64,000 nt of DNA from Sphingomonas sp. LY54 (GTDB taxonomy: Bacteria > Pseudomonadota > Alphaproteobacteria > Sphingomonadales > Sphingomonadaceae), in assembly GCF_035594035.1 (NCBI RefSeq), contig NZ_CP141588.1, positions 2,262,501-2,326,500 on the forward strand. Reading direction: 5' to 3'. Below, one piece after another: positions 30,835 to 41,067 of the stretch (positions are counted from its first letter, which is position 1; every line of letters begins with the position of its first letter). Under the pieces are notes generated by a model, which saw only the letters and a list, made by a program, of their open reading frames with translations, did no database searches and was not told the origin of the DNA. A program made the position numbers and the translations under genes.

Positions 30835-31737
30835 ATGCGGTTTGATGGGCGGGTTGTGATCGTTACTGGGGCGGGGCAGGGCCTTGGCCGCGCACACGCG
30901 CTCGAATTCGGCCGGCGCGGCGCACGCGTGATAGTCAACGATCTTGGCGGCGGGCTGAGAGGCGAGGGGGCCGATGCGTCGCTGGCGCAACGTGTGGCAG
31001 ACGAGATCGTCGAAGGCGGCGGCGAAGCGGCGGCCAGCAGCGACAGCGTCGAACAGGGCCCGCGGATCGTGGAGGCGGCGCTCGACCACTTCGGACGGAT
31101 CGATGTGGTGATCAACAACGCCGGAATTCTGCGCGACGCAAGCTTCGCCAAGATGACCGATGAGGATTGGGACCTGGTCTATCGCGTCCACCTCGAAGGC
31201 TCGTACCGGGTGACTCGTGCCACGTGGCCTCACATGCGTAAGCAGCAGTTCGGCCGTGTACTTATGACCACGTCGGCAGCGGGGCTCTACGGCAATTTCG
31301 GACAGGCGAATTACGCGGCCGCGAAGCTTGGCCTGGTTGGCCTCGCCCAGACGCTCGCGGTGGAAGGCCGCGAGCGCAACATTCATGTGAACGCGATCGC
31401 ACCGACGGCGGGTTCGCGCATCACCGCAACAGTGTTCCCGGAACCACTGCTCGATGCGCTGAAGCCCGAATTGGTGACGCCGCTCGCCGTGCGCCTTTGC
31501 CACGAGGATGCCCAGGAGACGGGGCAGGTGTTCGAGGTCGGGGGTGGCTGGGTCACGCGGCTACGCTGGCAGCAGTCGGCCGGCGCGTTCTTTGACAAGG
31601 GCGCCCCGCTCACCGCTGAATCCCTCAACGCGCGCTGGGACGAAGTCCAGTCGTTCGATCACGTGCTGTACCCTGAACGCATCAACGATACCTTTGCAGT
31701 CCTCGGTCACAAGATCGGGCTGCACATCGCGCTCTAG
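30835..31737 (+). CDS. SDR with MFE-2-like layout
   Basis: The 300-residue protein has TGAGQGLGRAHALEF, VNDLGG, VINNAGI and NYAAAKLG, the arrangement of the dehydrogenase domain of multifunctional enzyme 2, which acts on (3R)-hydroxyacyl-CoA. It follows the acyl-CoA dehydrogenase by 23 bases. As the adjacent FadB/J protein normally uses the (S) isomer, this one may serve branched or stereochemically opposite intermediates, which is inference. Confidence 0.86.
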   Translation: MRFDGRVVIVTGAGQGLGRAHALEFGRRGARVIVNDLGGGLRGEGADASLAQRVADEIVEGGGEAAASSDSVEQGPRIVEAALDHFGRIDVVINNAGILRDASFAKMTDEDWDLVYRVHLEGSYRVTRATWPHMRKQQFGRVLMTTSAAGLYGNFGQANYAAAKLGLVGLAQTLAVEGRERNIHVNAIAPTAGSRITATVFPEPLLDALKPELVTPLAVRLCHEDAQETGQVFEVGGGWVTRLRWQQSAGAFFDKGAPLTAESLNARWDEVQSFDHVLYPERINDTFAVLGHKIGLHIAL

Positions 31738-31880
31738 CGAGCAATTTTCTCGGCTCGCCGATGTGCGCGAGCTGCCAAGCTCAGCGTCTCGGTGCAAGAC
31801 GGCCAAAGGGCTATTCGGTCTAGCTGCAGCCGTGGCGAAGCCTTCTCTGCGAAGACGGCCACTATTTGGGAGAACCGCGG

Positions 31881-32654
31881 ATGAGGATGCTGGATGGCAA
31901 AGTCGTTGTCGTCACCGGGGGATCGAGCGGGATAGGGCGAGCAATAGCTCTGGCGGCAGCACGGCACGGCGCGGCAGCCGTTGTAGTCGGCGACATTCGA
32001 GAGACACCGCGGGAGGGCGGTCAGCCGATCGTTGAAGAGCTACGGCAGCACGGGGCTACAGCGCATTATTGCGAGACTGACGTCTCCCGGCCGGAGAGCG
32101 TTGCCGGCCTGATGGCGGTGGCGGCGGAACTGGGCGGCGTAGACCTGATGGCATGCAACGCTGGTATCTTAATTGACGCGGATGGCGCGGACGTCACCAT
32201 AGAAGGTTACCGGCGGGTCATGAGCATTAATGCCGACGGGGTCTTGTATTCCGCTCAGGCCGCTGCGGCTCAGATGAAAGACAAGCAGAAGTCCGGAAGC
32301 ATTGTGCTGACGTCCAGTATCGGCGGGATGCGTGGATTTGGGCGCGCCGTCGCCTATTCGTCAAGCAAGGGCGCTGTCCGAATGATGGCTGCTTCCCTTG
32401 CGGATGCCCTTGGTCCAGACGGCATTCGAGTTAATGCCGTCTGCCCCGGCTTCGTCGCCACGCAAATGATGGCACTCGGACCGGTTGGAGATGACAGCGC
32501 CAACTCTGTCTTTGGGCAGAACACTCCGTTGCGGCGATTGGGCAAGCCCGCCGAGATCGGCGAGGCGGTTTGCTGGCTCGGCTCAGATCTAGCGTCTTTT
32601 GTGACGGGAGTTTCCTTGCCGGTCGACGGTGGTTTGTCCTCAGTCATTTACTGA
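31881..32654 (+). CDS. SDR family oxidoreductase
   Basis: This 257-residue classical SDR has TGGSSGIG near residue 12, a CNAG variant of the NNAG motif (MACNAGI), and the catalytic YSSSK, with a DGG tail. The ATG at 31881 is preferred to a TTG five codons upstream. The gene is separated from the previous one by 143 bases and is the last intact gene of element 1. Confidence 0.86.
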   Translation: MRMLDGKVVVVTGGSSGIGRAIALAAARHGAAAVVVGDIRETPREGGQPIVEELRQHGATAHYCETDVSRPESVAGLMAVAAELGGVDLMACNAGILIDADGADVTIEGYRRVMSINADGVLYSAQAAAAQMKDKQKSGSIVLTSSIGGMRGFGRAVAYSSSKGAVRMMAASLADALGPDGIRVNAVCPGFVATQMMALGPVGDDSANSVFGQNTPLRRLGKPAEIGEAVCWLGSDLASFVTGVSLPVDGGLSSVIY

Positions 32655-33089
32655 CTATCCGCATCTTGCGGCACGCCGGTATCATCAAGATGCTAGTTTA
32701 AAGCTGGGGCAGTGAACTCCTGTTCCTGCCTGCCCTGCGAAGTGGGTGGGTCTAGGCTCGGTTAGTGGCGTGCACGCAAGGGGCGATCCCCTAACCTCAA
32801 GTGGCGGGATGCGCGGCTGTGCAGCCTTATTGTGAAGGGCACCGCAGGAAGCCCATCGTTGTGCGTTATCGCGACGCCTTGCACCCAGGAAATCTGAACC
32901 GGGCAGTGCCTGACGGAGGTGGTGAGCATCTGCGCCAGCTGCTCGAAAAAACCGAAAGGGCAGCTTTCCGCATCGGCGATGCACAAGCGGGACGGCCGCG
33001 TTCGGCCAAGTCGAGCCGAAAGTCGGCCGAGCGTGGCGCCAGAGACGGTTATTCTGACCGTCCCTCTCTGTTGATCACGATTGCGTGGT
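32655..33089. other. Right end of element 1, no recognised gene
   Basis: This stretch of about 435 bases holds only short frames on both strands that I cannot assign to a family. It precedes the shared arm and attachment core at the boundary with element 2. Confidence 0.4.
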
Positions 33090-33350
33090 CCGTCAGCCGA
33101 ACACGAGTTCTGCAAAGGCCAAATCCTGCTCCCGCAACCAACAATACAGAACTCCCTCGGAACCCACCGGCTCCGGGGGAGTTTTCGTTTGCGGCCAAGG
33201 CCATCAGCGTCGTGATCGAAGCCACGACCTCCGCCTCTGGGCCCGCACCATCCCCAGGATAGATCGTCACGCTCTCGATGAGGGAGGCCAGCGTCGACGC
33301 CGCCTGCTGACGTACGACGTCGTCATTGAGCGCCGTTCGCAGGTCGGCCG
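33090..33350 (+). repeat. att copy 2: left arm, tRNA 3' core and recombinase remnant
   Basis: Three parts are visible. At 33090-33118 is an arm (CCGTCAGCCGAACACGAG...) nearly identical to 59936-59964. At 33120-33140 is the exact 21-base tRNA-fMet 3' end. From 33141 to about 33350 the minus strand again encodes the recombinase tail, with LIESVTIYPGDG and ANENSPGAG, and includes the hairpin near 33150-33190. Homology stops at about 33350, where an unrelated oxidoreductase fragment begins. I read this as the junction between two tandem elements. Confidence 0.85.
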
Positions 33351-33353
33351 GCC

Positions 33354-34018
33354 GAGACGCTCCGGGTCGAGGGGCGGTCCGGCGCCACCATCAGCTGGTC
33401 GTGCGCACGCCTGCGACCGACATCCTCATCGCAACTGGACGACGCCCGAACACCACGGGGATCGGCCTTGAGGAGGCCGGTGTCGCGCTAGATGACAGGG
33501 GCTATATTGCCGTGAACGAGCGGCTGGAGACCAGCGCGCCCGGCGTCTGGGCGATCGGGGAATGCGCCGGCAGTCCGCAGTTCACGCACGTGTCTCTCGA
33601 CGATTTTCGGGTCATTCGCGACAATCTGGCCGGAGGAGATCGCACCACACGCAACCGGCTCGTTCCTTATTGCATGTTCATCGATCCACCTCTCGCACGC
33701 GTCGGGTTGAGCGAGGGCGAGGCCGAACGCAGAGGCATTCCGGTGCGGGTCGCCAAACTGCCGATAACCGCCGTGCTCAGGACGCGGACGACGGGCGACG
33801 ATCAGGGATTCATGAAGACGGTCGTCCGCATGGATGACGATCGCATTCTCGGGTTCACAATGGTCGGGCACGAGGCAGGCGAGGTTATGGCCGCCGTGCA
33901 AACGGCGATGATGGCAGAATTGCCCTTTACCCGTTTTCGGGATGCGATCATGACCCACCCGACAATGGCAGAAGGTTTGGGCACGCTCTATTCGCAGGTG
34001 CCTGCACGCACGCACTAG
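33354..34018 (+). pseudogene. Truncated pyridine nucleotide-disulfide oxidoreductase
   Basis: Only the C-terminal half of a mercuric-reductase/lipoamide-dehydrogenase-like flavoprotein remains. It includes ATGRRPNTTGIGLEEAG, the second FAD motif around VWAIGECAG, and the dimerisation domain with FIDPPLARVGLSE and IMTHPTMAEGL. The final AxAxGD-type aspartate is replaced by glutamate (GEC). Homology starts in a different frame (ETLRVEGRSGATIS), so there is also a frameshift near 33395. The N-terminal FAD and redox-cysteine part is lost at the element junction. Confidence 0.8.
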
Positions 34019-34183
34019 CATGCGCCTCCCGGTCTCGCATCGATAGGTACCTGAGACCTTTCGGTCGACGGAGCGCTGAGCGAAAAGAAGGGTTGACCGG
34101 CCCCCTTCGCAGTTCGATGTTTAGAGTACGGGTAAGATCGTGCTAAGCACGGGACCGTCCAGGAACTTTGCAGCTCGAGAATG

Positions 34184-34837
34184 TCATCCGCCGACATCCT
34201 CTTCTCGAGTTGCGTTTTGTCTGCTCCGCAGGCCGCCGGCCTTCTCGATGAATTCGATCACTCGATCGAGGCCATCTTGCGTTTTCAAATTCGTGAACAG
34301 GAAAGGGCGCTCGCCACGCATCCGTTTGGCGTCCCGATCCATCACCTCGAGGCTAGCTCCGACATGGGGCGCAAGGTCCACCTTGTTGATGATGAGAAGG
34401 TCCGAGCGGGTGATGCCGGGACCACCCTTGCGAGGAATCTTCTCGCCGGCGGAGACGTCGATCACGTAGATCATGATATCCGCAAGCTCTGGGCTGAAGG
34501 TGGCAGCGAGATTGTCGCCGCCGGACTCGATTAGGACGATGTCGAGGTCGGGGAAACGGGCGTTCATCTGGTCAATCGCGGCGAGGTTCATAGACGCGTC
34601 CTCGCGGATCGCAGTGTGTGGGCACCCGCCCGTTTCGACGCCCATGATGCGTTCGCGCGGCAGGGCTTCGGCGCGCGTCAGGATCTCGGCATCTTCCTTC
34701 GTATAGATGTCGTTGGTGATCGCGGCGATGTCGTAGTGGTCTCGCATTGCCTTGCAAAGACATTCCATCAGGGCAGTCTTGCCTGAGCCGACGGGGCCGC
34801 CGATACCGATGCGCAGAGGGCCGTAATTCGAGTTCAT
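34184..34837 (-). CDS. ureG: Urease accessory GTPase UreG
   Basis: The 217-residue protein has the P-loop GGPVGSGKT (13-21), the metal-binding motif GCPH in [30 protein letters not shown] and the NKVD guanine-recognition motif. It uses GTP to deliver nickel to the urease active site with UreD, UreE and UreF. Its start overlaps the stop of ureF by four bases (ATGA). It is the last gene of the operon. The region 34019-34183 beyond it shows nothing recognised. Confidence 0.96.
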   Translation of the reverse strand: MNSNYGPLRIGIGGPVGSGKTALMECLCKAMRDHYDIAAITNDIYTKEDAEILTRAEALPRERIMGVETGGCPHTAIREDASMNLAAIDQMNARFPDLDIVLIESGGDNLAATFSPELADIMIYVIDVSAGEKIPRKGGPGITRSDLLIINKVDLAPHVGASLEVMDRDAKRMRGERPFLFTNLKTQDGLDRVIEFIEKAGGLRSRQNATREEDVGG

Positions 34838-35562
34838 GAGCGGAAGAGCCTCGTATACTGGGTTTCGTGGAGCATGGACGAAATGTCGGCGAGGATGCAG
34901 GCCGAACCGATATCCTCGCGGTCTGCCGCCATGGCCTCGTCCGCAATCGCAAGGATCGTGGGCTCCAGCTCGGCCGAGACTCTCAGCCCGTCCGTCTGCC
35001 CCAACGGTACGAGCCTCACGCCGGCGGCGACGAGATTTGCAGCAAATGCATGGAGATAAGCGACGATCACCGCCTCGAGCGGCAGCTCATGAGCAGCTGA
35101 GGCAACACCACAAGCGACAGGCAACGCGACCTGGACGGGACAGGCTTCGGCGAACTCATCTATGGCAGCATGCGGCCAGGCCGCCCTGACCGCCGTCTGG
35201 AATGCCGCCCCTTGGCTGAGGCTCTCCAACCTTCGTTCGGCACTGGGTTGCAGCGCCGCAGCAAGCTCGGCGGTTTCCCGCGCATCCGCCCAACGCAAGG
35301 ACATGACCGCGCGCCAGATCTCGCAAAGGATGATAGCGTCCGACCTTCCGGCGCCATAGCGCAGGAGACCCTCGATCCAGTCCGCCAGCGAGCGCGCAGT
35401 CTGGACGTCGCCGACCTCGACCGCCCGCTCGAGCCCGTGGCTGTAGCTGAAAGCGCCGATCGGAAAGGCAGGGGAGAACCACGTCTGGAGCTTGACGAGC
35501 CCCTCATGAGAGAGCGCCATTCCGGGCGCTCGCGGCTCAACCGTGCTGGCGGAGATGTCCAT
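34834..35562 (-). CDS. ureF: Urease accessory protein UreF
   Basis: The 242-residue helical protein has the typical UreF opening [21 protein letters not shown] and the later [10 protein letters not shown] segment. UreF joins UreD and UreG in the apo-urease activation complex. ATG 35562 is chosen; an alternative ATG at 35571 would overlap the ureE stop. It ends with a four-base overlap on ureG, pointing to translational coupling. Confidence 0.93.
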   Translation of the reverse strand: MDISASTVEPRAPGMALSHEGLVKLQTWFSPAFPIGAFSYSHGLERAVEVGDVQTARSLADWIEGLLRYGAGRSDAIILCEIWRAVMSLRWADARETAELAAALQPSAERRLESLSQGAAFQTAVRAAWPHAAIDEFAEACPVQVALPVACGVASAAHELPLEAVIVAYLHAFAANLVAAGVRLVPLGQTDGLRVSAELEPTILAIADEAMAADREDIGSACILADISSMLHETQYTRLFRS

Positions 35563-35563
35563 C

Positions 35564-36049
35564 TTAGTCATGATCGACATGATGGTGATGACTGCGACTG
35601 GCGCCGTCGGTGCCGGCATAAGCGCCACCTTCCGGATCGAATGCAGCATCAACGCGCACGACCTTACCGCCCAGACCTTCCACCATGGCAGCGATGACAT
35701 GGTCTCTCCGAATCCGCAGGCGGTCACCGAGGAGTTGGGTCGGCAAGTGGCGATTACCGAGATGCCATGCGATCCGCACGAGGCTTGGAAGGTCCGCCGC
35801 AGTGATTTCGATAAGCGGCTCCGACGCGGCGCTCACGCGGACTATCGAGCCATTCGCGAGCACCAACCCATCGCCGTCACGGAGAGCCCGCGCCCTTGGA
35901 AGATCGAGCAGGAAGCCAAGGCCCGCTTCTCCAGTCATCGTTAGACGCCGACGATGGCGATCATTAAAGTCCAGCACCACGGTGTCGACAGCGGTCGACT
36001 CATCCCAGGCGCCGGAGGGCAGGGTTTCATTGCAGGTTAATCTGGGCAA
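35564..36049 (-). CDS. ureE: Urease accessory nickel chaperone UreE
   Basis: The 161-residue protein has the UreE N-terminal peptide-binding part (DRHRRRLTM), the conserved [11 protein letters not shown] segment with the dimer-interface metal-binding histidine, and a short histidine-rich tail ending HHHHVDHD. It hands nickel to the urease complex. It appears to begin with TTG at 36049, behind GGAGAG, 14 bases after ureC. No in-frame ATG fits better. Confidence 0.92.
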   Translation of the reverse strand: MPRLTCNETLPSGAWDESTAVDTVVLDFNDRHRRRLTMTGEAGLGFLLDLPRARALRDGDGLVLANGSIVRVSAASEPLIEITAADLPSLVRIAWHLGNRHLPTQLLGDRLRIRRDHVIAAMVEGLGGKVVRVDAAFDPEGGAYAGTDGASRSHHHHVDHD

Positions 36050-36063
36050 GCCCGTCTCTCCGG

Positions 36064-37776
36064 TCAGAACAGGAAATAGCGCTGCGCCATCGGCAGCATT
36101 TCGGCAGGCTCGCAGGTCAGCAACTCGCCATCCGCGCGCACTTCATAGGTTTCCGGATCAACCTCGATGTGAGGGGTCGCTGAATTGTGCACCATGGCGG
36201 CTTTGGTCAGACCTCCTCGGGTGTTGCTCACCGGCAAAGTCGGCTTGGTGAGAGCCAGTTTCTCGCCGACGCCCCTCGAATGGGCAGCTGGGCTCAGGAA
36301 GATCAACGCGGATGCGCTCGTAGCTCGCCCGAAAGCGCTGAACATAGGGCGGCTGTGCATCGGCTGGGGTGACCATATCGACCCGTTGGGATCGCCCATC
36401 ATGGCCCTGGCGATCATGCCCATCTTAAGAACGAGATCCGGCTTCACCGCGAAGAACGCTGGATTCCAGACAACGAGATCGGCGAACTTGCCGACCTCAA
36501 CCGAGCCGATATGCTCGGCCAGACCGTGCGTCGTGGCGGGGTTGATTGTGACTTTGGCGATGTAGCGCTTCACCCGGAAATTGTCGTTGTCGCCGGTCTC
36601 CTCGGGCAGGCGGCCGCGCTGCAGACGCATCTTGTGCGCCGTTTGGAAGGTACGGATGATCGTCTCGCCGACGCGGCCCATCGCCTGGCTGTCGGAAGCC
36701 ACGATCGAGAAGGCGCCCATGTCGTGGAGGATGTCTTCGGCAGCGATGGTTTCCTTGCGGATGCGGCTTTCGGCGAAGGCGAGATCCTCCGGGATCTTCG
36801 GGTTGAGGTGATGAACGATCATCAGCATGTCGAGATGTTCGTCGATCGTGTTGACCGTGAACGGCCTCGTCGTGTTGTTGGAGGAGGGGAGGACATTGGC
36901 AAACCCGGCTAGCTTGATGATGTCGGGCGCATGACCTCCGCCGGACCCTTCGGTGTGGAAAGCATGGAGCGTGCGTCCCTTGATCGCGGCAATGGTCGTC
37001 TCGACGAACCCGGCCTCGTTCAGGGAATCGGCGTGGAGCATCACCTGAACATCATGATCGTCGGCGACCGAGAGGCAGCAGTCGAGGGCGGCGGGCGTCG
37101 AGCCCCAATCCTCATGTACCTTGAGGCAGGAGGCGCCAGCTTCAATCTGCTCGATGAGGGCCTCGGGCCGGGAGGAGCTTCCCTTCCCGGCGATCGCGAC
37201 GTTGACGGGGGCGCCGTCCAGGGCCTGCAGCATGCGACTGATATGCCAAGGTCCTGGGGTGCAGTTGGTGGCAGTGGAGCCCGTGGCAGGTCCAGTTCCG
37301 CCGCCGACCATTGTCGTTACGCCTGCGCTCAGCGCCTCATCAATCTGCTGTGGGCAGATGAAGTGGATGTGGGTGTCTATCGCGCCCGCAGTGACGATCC
37401 TCCCCTCGGCCGAGATCACCTCGGTCCCCGCGCCGATGACGATGTCCACGTCCGGCTGGACGTCCGGGTTGCCCGCGTTGCCGATGCCCGAGACCCGCCC
37501 ATCCTTGATGCCGATGTCGGCCTTCACGACTCCCCAATGGTCGATGATGATCGCGTTGGTGATGACAGTGTCGACTGCGCCTTCGGCGCGCGTCGTCTGC
37601 GACTGGCCCATGCCGTCGCGAACCACCTTGCCGCCGCCGAACTGTGCTTCCTCGCCATTCATGGTGAGGTCACGTTCGATCTCGATGATTAGTTCGGTGT
37701 CGGCTAGGCGAAGCCGGTCGCCGACTGTCGGACCGAACATAGCGGAATAATCCGGGCGCGACATTCGGTAGGCCAT
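36064..37776 (-). CDS. ureC: Urease alpha subunit UreC (mobile-flap Cys replaced by Val)
   Basis: The 570-residue catalytic subunit hydrolyses urea to ammonia and carbamate. Nickel ligands are in place: HIHF, the carbamylated lysine in [22 protein letters not shown] and the ASDSQAMGR aspartate. The mobile flap, normally MVCHHLD, reads MIVHHLN, so the usual cysteine is Val321 while the two histidines remain. That cysteine is not essential in Klebsiella urease, so activity is still likely, perhaps with changed pH or inhibitor response. ureE follows after 14 bases. Confidence 0.96.
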   Translation of the reverse strand: MAYRMSRPDYSAMFGPTVGDRLRLADTELIIEIERDLTMNGEEAQFGGGKVVRDGMGQSQTTRAEGAVDTVITNAIIIDHWGVVKADIGIKDGRVSGIGNAGNPDVQPDVDIVIGAGTEVISAEGRIVTAGAIDTHIHFICPQQIDEALSAGVTTMVGGGTGPATGSTATNCTPGPWHISRMLQALDGAPVNVAIAGKGSSSRPEALIEQIEAGASCLKVHEDWGSTPAALDCCLSVADDHDVQVMLHADSLNEAGFVETTIAAIKGRTLHAFHTEGSGGGHAPDIIKLAGFANVLPSSNNTTRPFTVNTIDEHLDMLMIVHHLNPKIPEDLAFAESRIRKETIAAEDILHDMGAFSIVASDSQAMGRVGETIIRTFQTAHKMRLQRGRLPEETGDNDNFRVKRYIAKVTINPATTHGLAEHIGSVEVGKFADLVVWNPAFFAVKPDLVLKMGMIARAMMGDPNGSIWSPQPMHSRPMFSAFGRATSASALIFLSPAAHSRGVGEKLALTKPTLPVSNTRGGLTKAAMVHNSATPHIEVDPETYEVRADGELLTCEPAEMLPMAQRYFLF

Positions 37777-37795
37777 GCACCTCTCCCTTCAGGCT

Positions 37796-38104
37796 CTAGT
37801 CGAGAGCGCCATTAACCTCGGAGTTGAACCCGAAAATACGGCGTGCGCCGCCGAATGGGACCAGCGTCACGTCGCGGGATTGGCCAGGCTCGAAGCGCAC
37901 AGCGGTGCCTGCGGGGATGTCGAGCCGGAGCCCGCGCGTCTTGTCGCGATCGAAGTCGAGATGATCGTTCGCTTCCGAGAAATGATAGTGGGAACCGACC
38001 TGTACCGGGCGGTCGCCGCGATTTGCGACGTGCAGCGTGGTCGTGGGCCGGCCGATGTTGAGTTCGACCTCGCCGTCTTCAAAGAAAAACTCGCCGGGTA
38101 TCAT
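37796..38104 (-). CDS. ureB: Urease beta subunit UreB
   Basis: The 102-residue protein starts [16 protein letters not shown] and contains [16 protein letters not shown] and [15 protein letters not shown], the standard UreB pattern. It forms part of the (UreABC)3 assembly. It overlaps the preceding ureJ/hupE gene by four bases and precedes ureC by 19 bases. Confidence 0.95.
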   Translation of the reverse strand: MIPGEFFFEDGEVELNIGRPTTTLHVANRGDRPVQVGSHYHFSEANDHLDFDRDKTRGLRLDIPAGTAVRFEPGQSRDVTLVPFGGARRIFGFNSEVNGALD

Positions 38105-38679
38105 GCCAAACCTCCGACGAGCACGAGACCGAAGCCGGCGATAGCTGCGCCGAGGCCGCGCGCGAACGGCGGGCGCCGCTGCGCCAGCGAGGTTCCGACC
38201 CAGAGCCCGGCGGCGAGCAGCAGGATTGTCGAGGTGCCGAGGCCTAGGCCGATCGCCAGCGCGTTACCGCTTGTCTCAGAGCCGTGGGCATGGCCGTGGA
38301 AGACGGCGAACAGGCCCGCGAGGCCCATCGAAGCGGCGAGCGGCAGGCGCACGGCGGCCGCGATCAGAAGTCCGAGGATGAGGACGGAGGCCGCTATACC
38401 GGGTTCGACGCCGGGGAGGGAGCCGCCTGAGGCAGCGAGAAGGAAACCTCCGACCATCGCAGCCACGAAGGCAACCGGAACCTGCCGCGTAGCTTTTCGG
38501 CCGAGAACGGCGGCCCATAGCCCGATCGCGATCATCGCTGCGACGTGATCGAGCCCGAGCAGAGGATGCGCCACGCCGCCCACGAACCCGTCGGTCCGGC
38601 CGTCAAGGGCCGGGTGAGCGAGAGCCGGCGCAGCCAGCACCATCAGTGCTGCTCCGGCAAGAAAAAGACGAACGGGCAT
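38101..38679 (-). CDS. ureJ: HupE/UreJ family nickel transporter-like membrane protein
   Basis: The 192-residue protein has a signal-like first helix ending ALAHPALDG, the family motif [12 protein letters not shown], several hydrophobic helices and FHGHAHGSE. HupE/UreJ proteins are thought to bring nickel or cobalt into the cell. It sits between ureA and ureB and overlaps ureB by four bases, an arrangement that couples cofactor supply to enzyme synthesis. Confidence 0.92.
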   Translation of the reverse strand: MPVRLFLAGAALMVLAAPALAHPALDGRTDGFVGGVAHPLLGLDHVAAMIAIGLWAAVLGRKATRQVPVAFVAAMVGGFLLAASGGSLPGVEPGIAASVLILGLLIAAAVRLPLAASMGLAGLFAVFHGHAHGSETSGNALAIGLGLGTSTILLLAAGLWVGTSLAQRRPPFARGLGAAIAGFGLVLVGGLA

Positions 38680-38694
38680 TCGGTCCTCCTGTTC

Positions 38695-38997
38695 TCAACG
38701 AATGGGTTCGTGCACGGAAACGAGCTTCACGCCGTCCGGGAAGGTCGCCTCAACCTGGACGCTCGGGATCATCTCCGGCACGCCCTCCAGCACCTGATTT
38801 CTCTCGATGACATGGGCGCCGGCCTCCATCAGGTCTGCAACCGAGCGTCCGTCGCGCGCGCCCTCCACGATGAAGTCGCTGATCAGCGCCACGGCCTCGG
38901 GATGGTTGAGCTTGAGGCCCCGTTCGAGCCTTCGCCGGGCGACACTGGCCGCGATCGCTACCAAGAGCTTGTCCTTCTCGCGGGGCGTCAGCAGCAT
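38695..38997 (-). CDS. ureA: Urease gamma subunit UreA
   Basis: The 100-residue protein starts [17 protein letters not shown] and contains [27 protein letters not shown] and the C-terminal [14 protein letters not shown]. These are signatures of the small urease subunit. It is the first structural gene of the operon, 9 bases after ureD. Confidence 0.96.
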   Translation of the reverse strand: MLLTPREKDKLLVAIAASVARRRLERGLKLNHPEAVALISDFIVEGARDGRSVADLMEAGAHVIERNQVLEGVPEMIPSVQVEATFPDGVKLVSVHEPIR

Positions 38998-39006
38998 TGT
39001 CTTACC

Positions 39007-39864
39007 TCAGCAGGACCAGAACCGTGGGAGAGGGAGGGGCGCCCGCAAGCAGGCTAGCGCTGGAATAATGGAATGTCTCAACGAGGCGCCGATCGGCGCT
39101 GCCACCCGCGCCACGAGGATATCGCCGATGATGCTGGCGCCAGCCGGGCTTCCGGGAGCGAGGCTGAACGCGGCACGAAGCTCGTCGCGCTTGGCCGCCA
39201 GATCGCGCCCGACGTGCAGCAGCGACGCGAACGCCTTGTGGCCGTTTAGGGTCGCGGAGGAGCCTAGAGTCGAAGCCACGGGGTCGTCGATCCGGATGGC
39301 GTCCGCATAGAGTAGGTGCCCGTCGCGACGGACCGTCCAGAAGTCTGAAAGGCTGCCTTGCTTTACGGATTCACCCATCGCCGCGCGCCCGAATATCAGC
39401 GTCTCTGCGATCGTGATCTCGGCATCATGCGCGAGTTCAACCTCGAGCCTCCGTCGCACACGACCCCGATCAAAAACGATGGTCTCCTGAGGAATCCAGT
39501 CGAGCCGCGCAGCGCGGTCGACCCGAAGACGTTGCTCGATGGAGGCGTCACCGCCGGCCGAACGATAAATATGCTCGCACGCAGGAGTGGTAACGGTCGC
39601 GCTGGCCCCTTCACCCACGGCGACCTCGATCGATAGGCGATCGCCGCCGGTGAGACCACCGCTGATGTTCATCAGCGCCAGTTCGGGAATTAAACTTGAG
39701 CCAGAACGCGGGAGCCGAGCCTTCAGGCAACCCGATTGATAGAAGTGGGAGACGCGGGTTTCTCCGTCACGAGCGCGGCGGAAACTGACGTTCAACTCCC
39801 CACGCGCCCTTGGAAGCGCGGGGGACGGCTTACTCGAACTGGCTGGCGACGTGGCAGCGTTCAT
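39007..39864 (-). CDS. ureD: Urease accessory protein UreD
   Basis: The 285-residue protein has the UreD hallmarks ALMNISGGLTGGDRL, TTPACEHIYRS and QETIVFDRGRVRRRLEV. It binds apo-urease and scaffolds nickel insertion. ATG 39864 is chosen since the earlier frame has no family match. It is the first gene of the operon, and its promoter should lie between 39865 and the broken catalase gene. That 266-base gap (39865-40130) has nothing else I recognise. Confidence 0.92.
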   Translation of the reverse strand: MNAATSPASSSKPSPALPRARGELNVSFRRARDGETRVSHFYQSGCLKARLPRSGSSLIPELALMNISGGLTGGDRLSIEVAVGEGASATVTTPACEHIYRSAGGDASIEQRLRVDRAARLDWIPQETIVFDRGRVRRRLEVELAHDAEITIAETLIFGRAAMGESVKQGSLSDFWTVRRDGHLLYADAIRIDDPVASTLGSSATLNGHKAFASLLHVGRDLAAKRDELRAAFSLAPGSPAGASIIGDILVARVAAPIGASLRHSIIPALACLRAPLPLPRFWSC

Positions 39865-40130
39865 CGAGGGCGCCTCGCTCGCGAAATGACTTCGCAGCAG
39901 GTGAACCGCTGAACCGCGCAATGGTTCACCCAGGCAGTGGCTGCAGCCTCCGAAGAGCAGACGGGCGGCTTCCGGCCAGAATAAGCCGAAGAGCGGCACA
40001 TGAATGAGCGCTCGATTCCGGCGAGCAGTCGGTACGTGGTGGATGACCGACTCTGGGTGTCGCCTGCCATGCCGACGCGCGGCCCAGAGTCACGCCGCCA
40101 GCCTAGTAGCGAGCACTCAGTGCCACCGGC

Positions 40131-40750
40131 TTCGTTGACCATCTTGTAGGTGTTGACCCCAAACCCTTCCATGTGCCGGTAGCTCGCTGGAACTCCACGC
40201 GGACTGAGCAGGTGAGTCAGCAGTTTCATCGATTCAGGAGTCTGACTCATGAAGTCGAAGATCCGGTTTGGCTCCTGCCGAAACGTCACCGGGTCGGGCT
40301 TTAGAGAGTGGATCACGTCCGGGAATTTGATTCGCATCGCGGATGAAGAAGACGGCGAGGTTGTTGCCAACCAGGTCCCAGTTGCCGTGCGACTTCAGAG
40401 GAATCCCGTCCGCCGATGACGGTGGAGAAGCGAATAGCGAGCGGCGTCTTCTTGCCGGGCGTCTGGAACACGATGGCCCGCGTGTATTTTGACGCCGGCT
40501 CGTCGCCGATCTTTCCAGTGACCTCAAGCTCCCCATAGCAGACAAAGCCGCGCGCGTGGACGACGCGCTCCGGGATTCGTTCTCGGTCGAAATGCGTGAT
40601 CTTCTCCAGGAACTGGTAGTTTTCCAGCGTAGCGGGACCGCGCGAGCCAACGGTGCGTGTGGACTGGTTGTGGGAAATTGGGTGCCCTTGACGATTTGTC
40701 AGGATGCGGGCGTTTTCGTCATTCTCACGGTCTTCCACAATGCTCTCCAT
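40131..40750 (-). pseudogene. Catalase pseudogene (5' part, frameshifted)
   Basis: Three frames carry consecutive pieces of a heme catalase. The first reads [33 protein letters not shown], the start of the mature enzyme; the second has [18 protein letters not shown]; the third has [14 protein letters not shown] and MSQTPESMKLLTHL, then stops matching after NTYKMVNEAGG. At least two frameshifts, a small deletion near 40420 and loss of the whole heme-ligand half make it non-functional. It begins at 40750 and runs towards ureD. The quoted first piece spans two adjoining segments. Confidence 0.85.
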
Positions 40751-41067
40751 CTCGCGAAGATCGCCGGAAGGAGAGGCCCACAAAACGCTACCCGAGCGTC
40801 CGATTTCCGTGCGAAACGGCCAAGAACGAACAAACGTCCGGCCGTCGAGTGCGTTCCTGCCTATATGCTCGAGCAGATCGCCGACCTCGGCCTCGTGTTG
40901 GCGTCGCCGTCGCCATCGTCGGGGCGCTACTGATTTCCTCGTGCATGAATGTGGGGTACATTGTCAGCAAGCCCATTCGAGTCAGGTGTGTGGCGCGATT
41001 ACGAGTGCTCCAGTGTCCATGTAGTCCAGCTGTTATGGTCGACCGCCTCGGAGGCTGAGGGTCCCAC

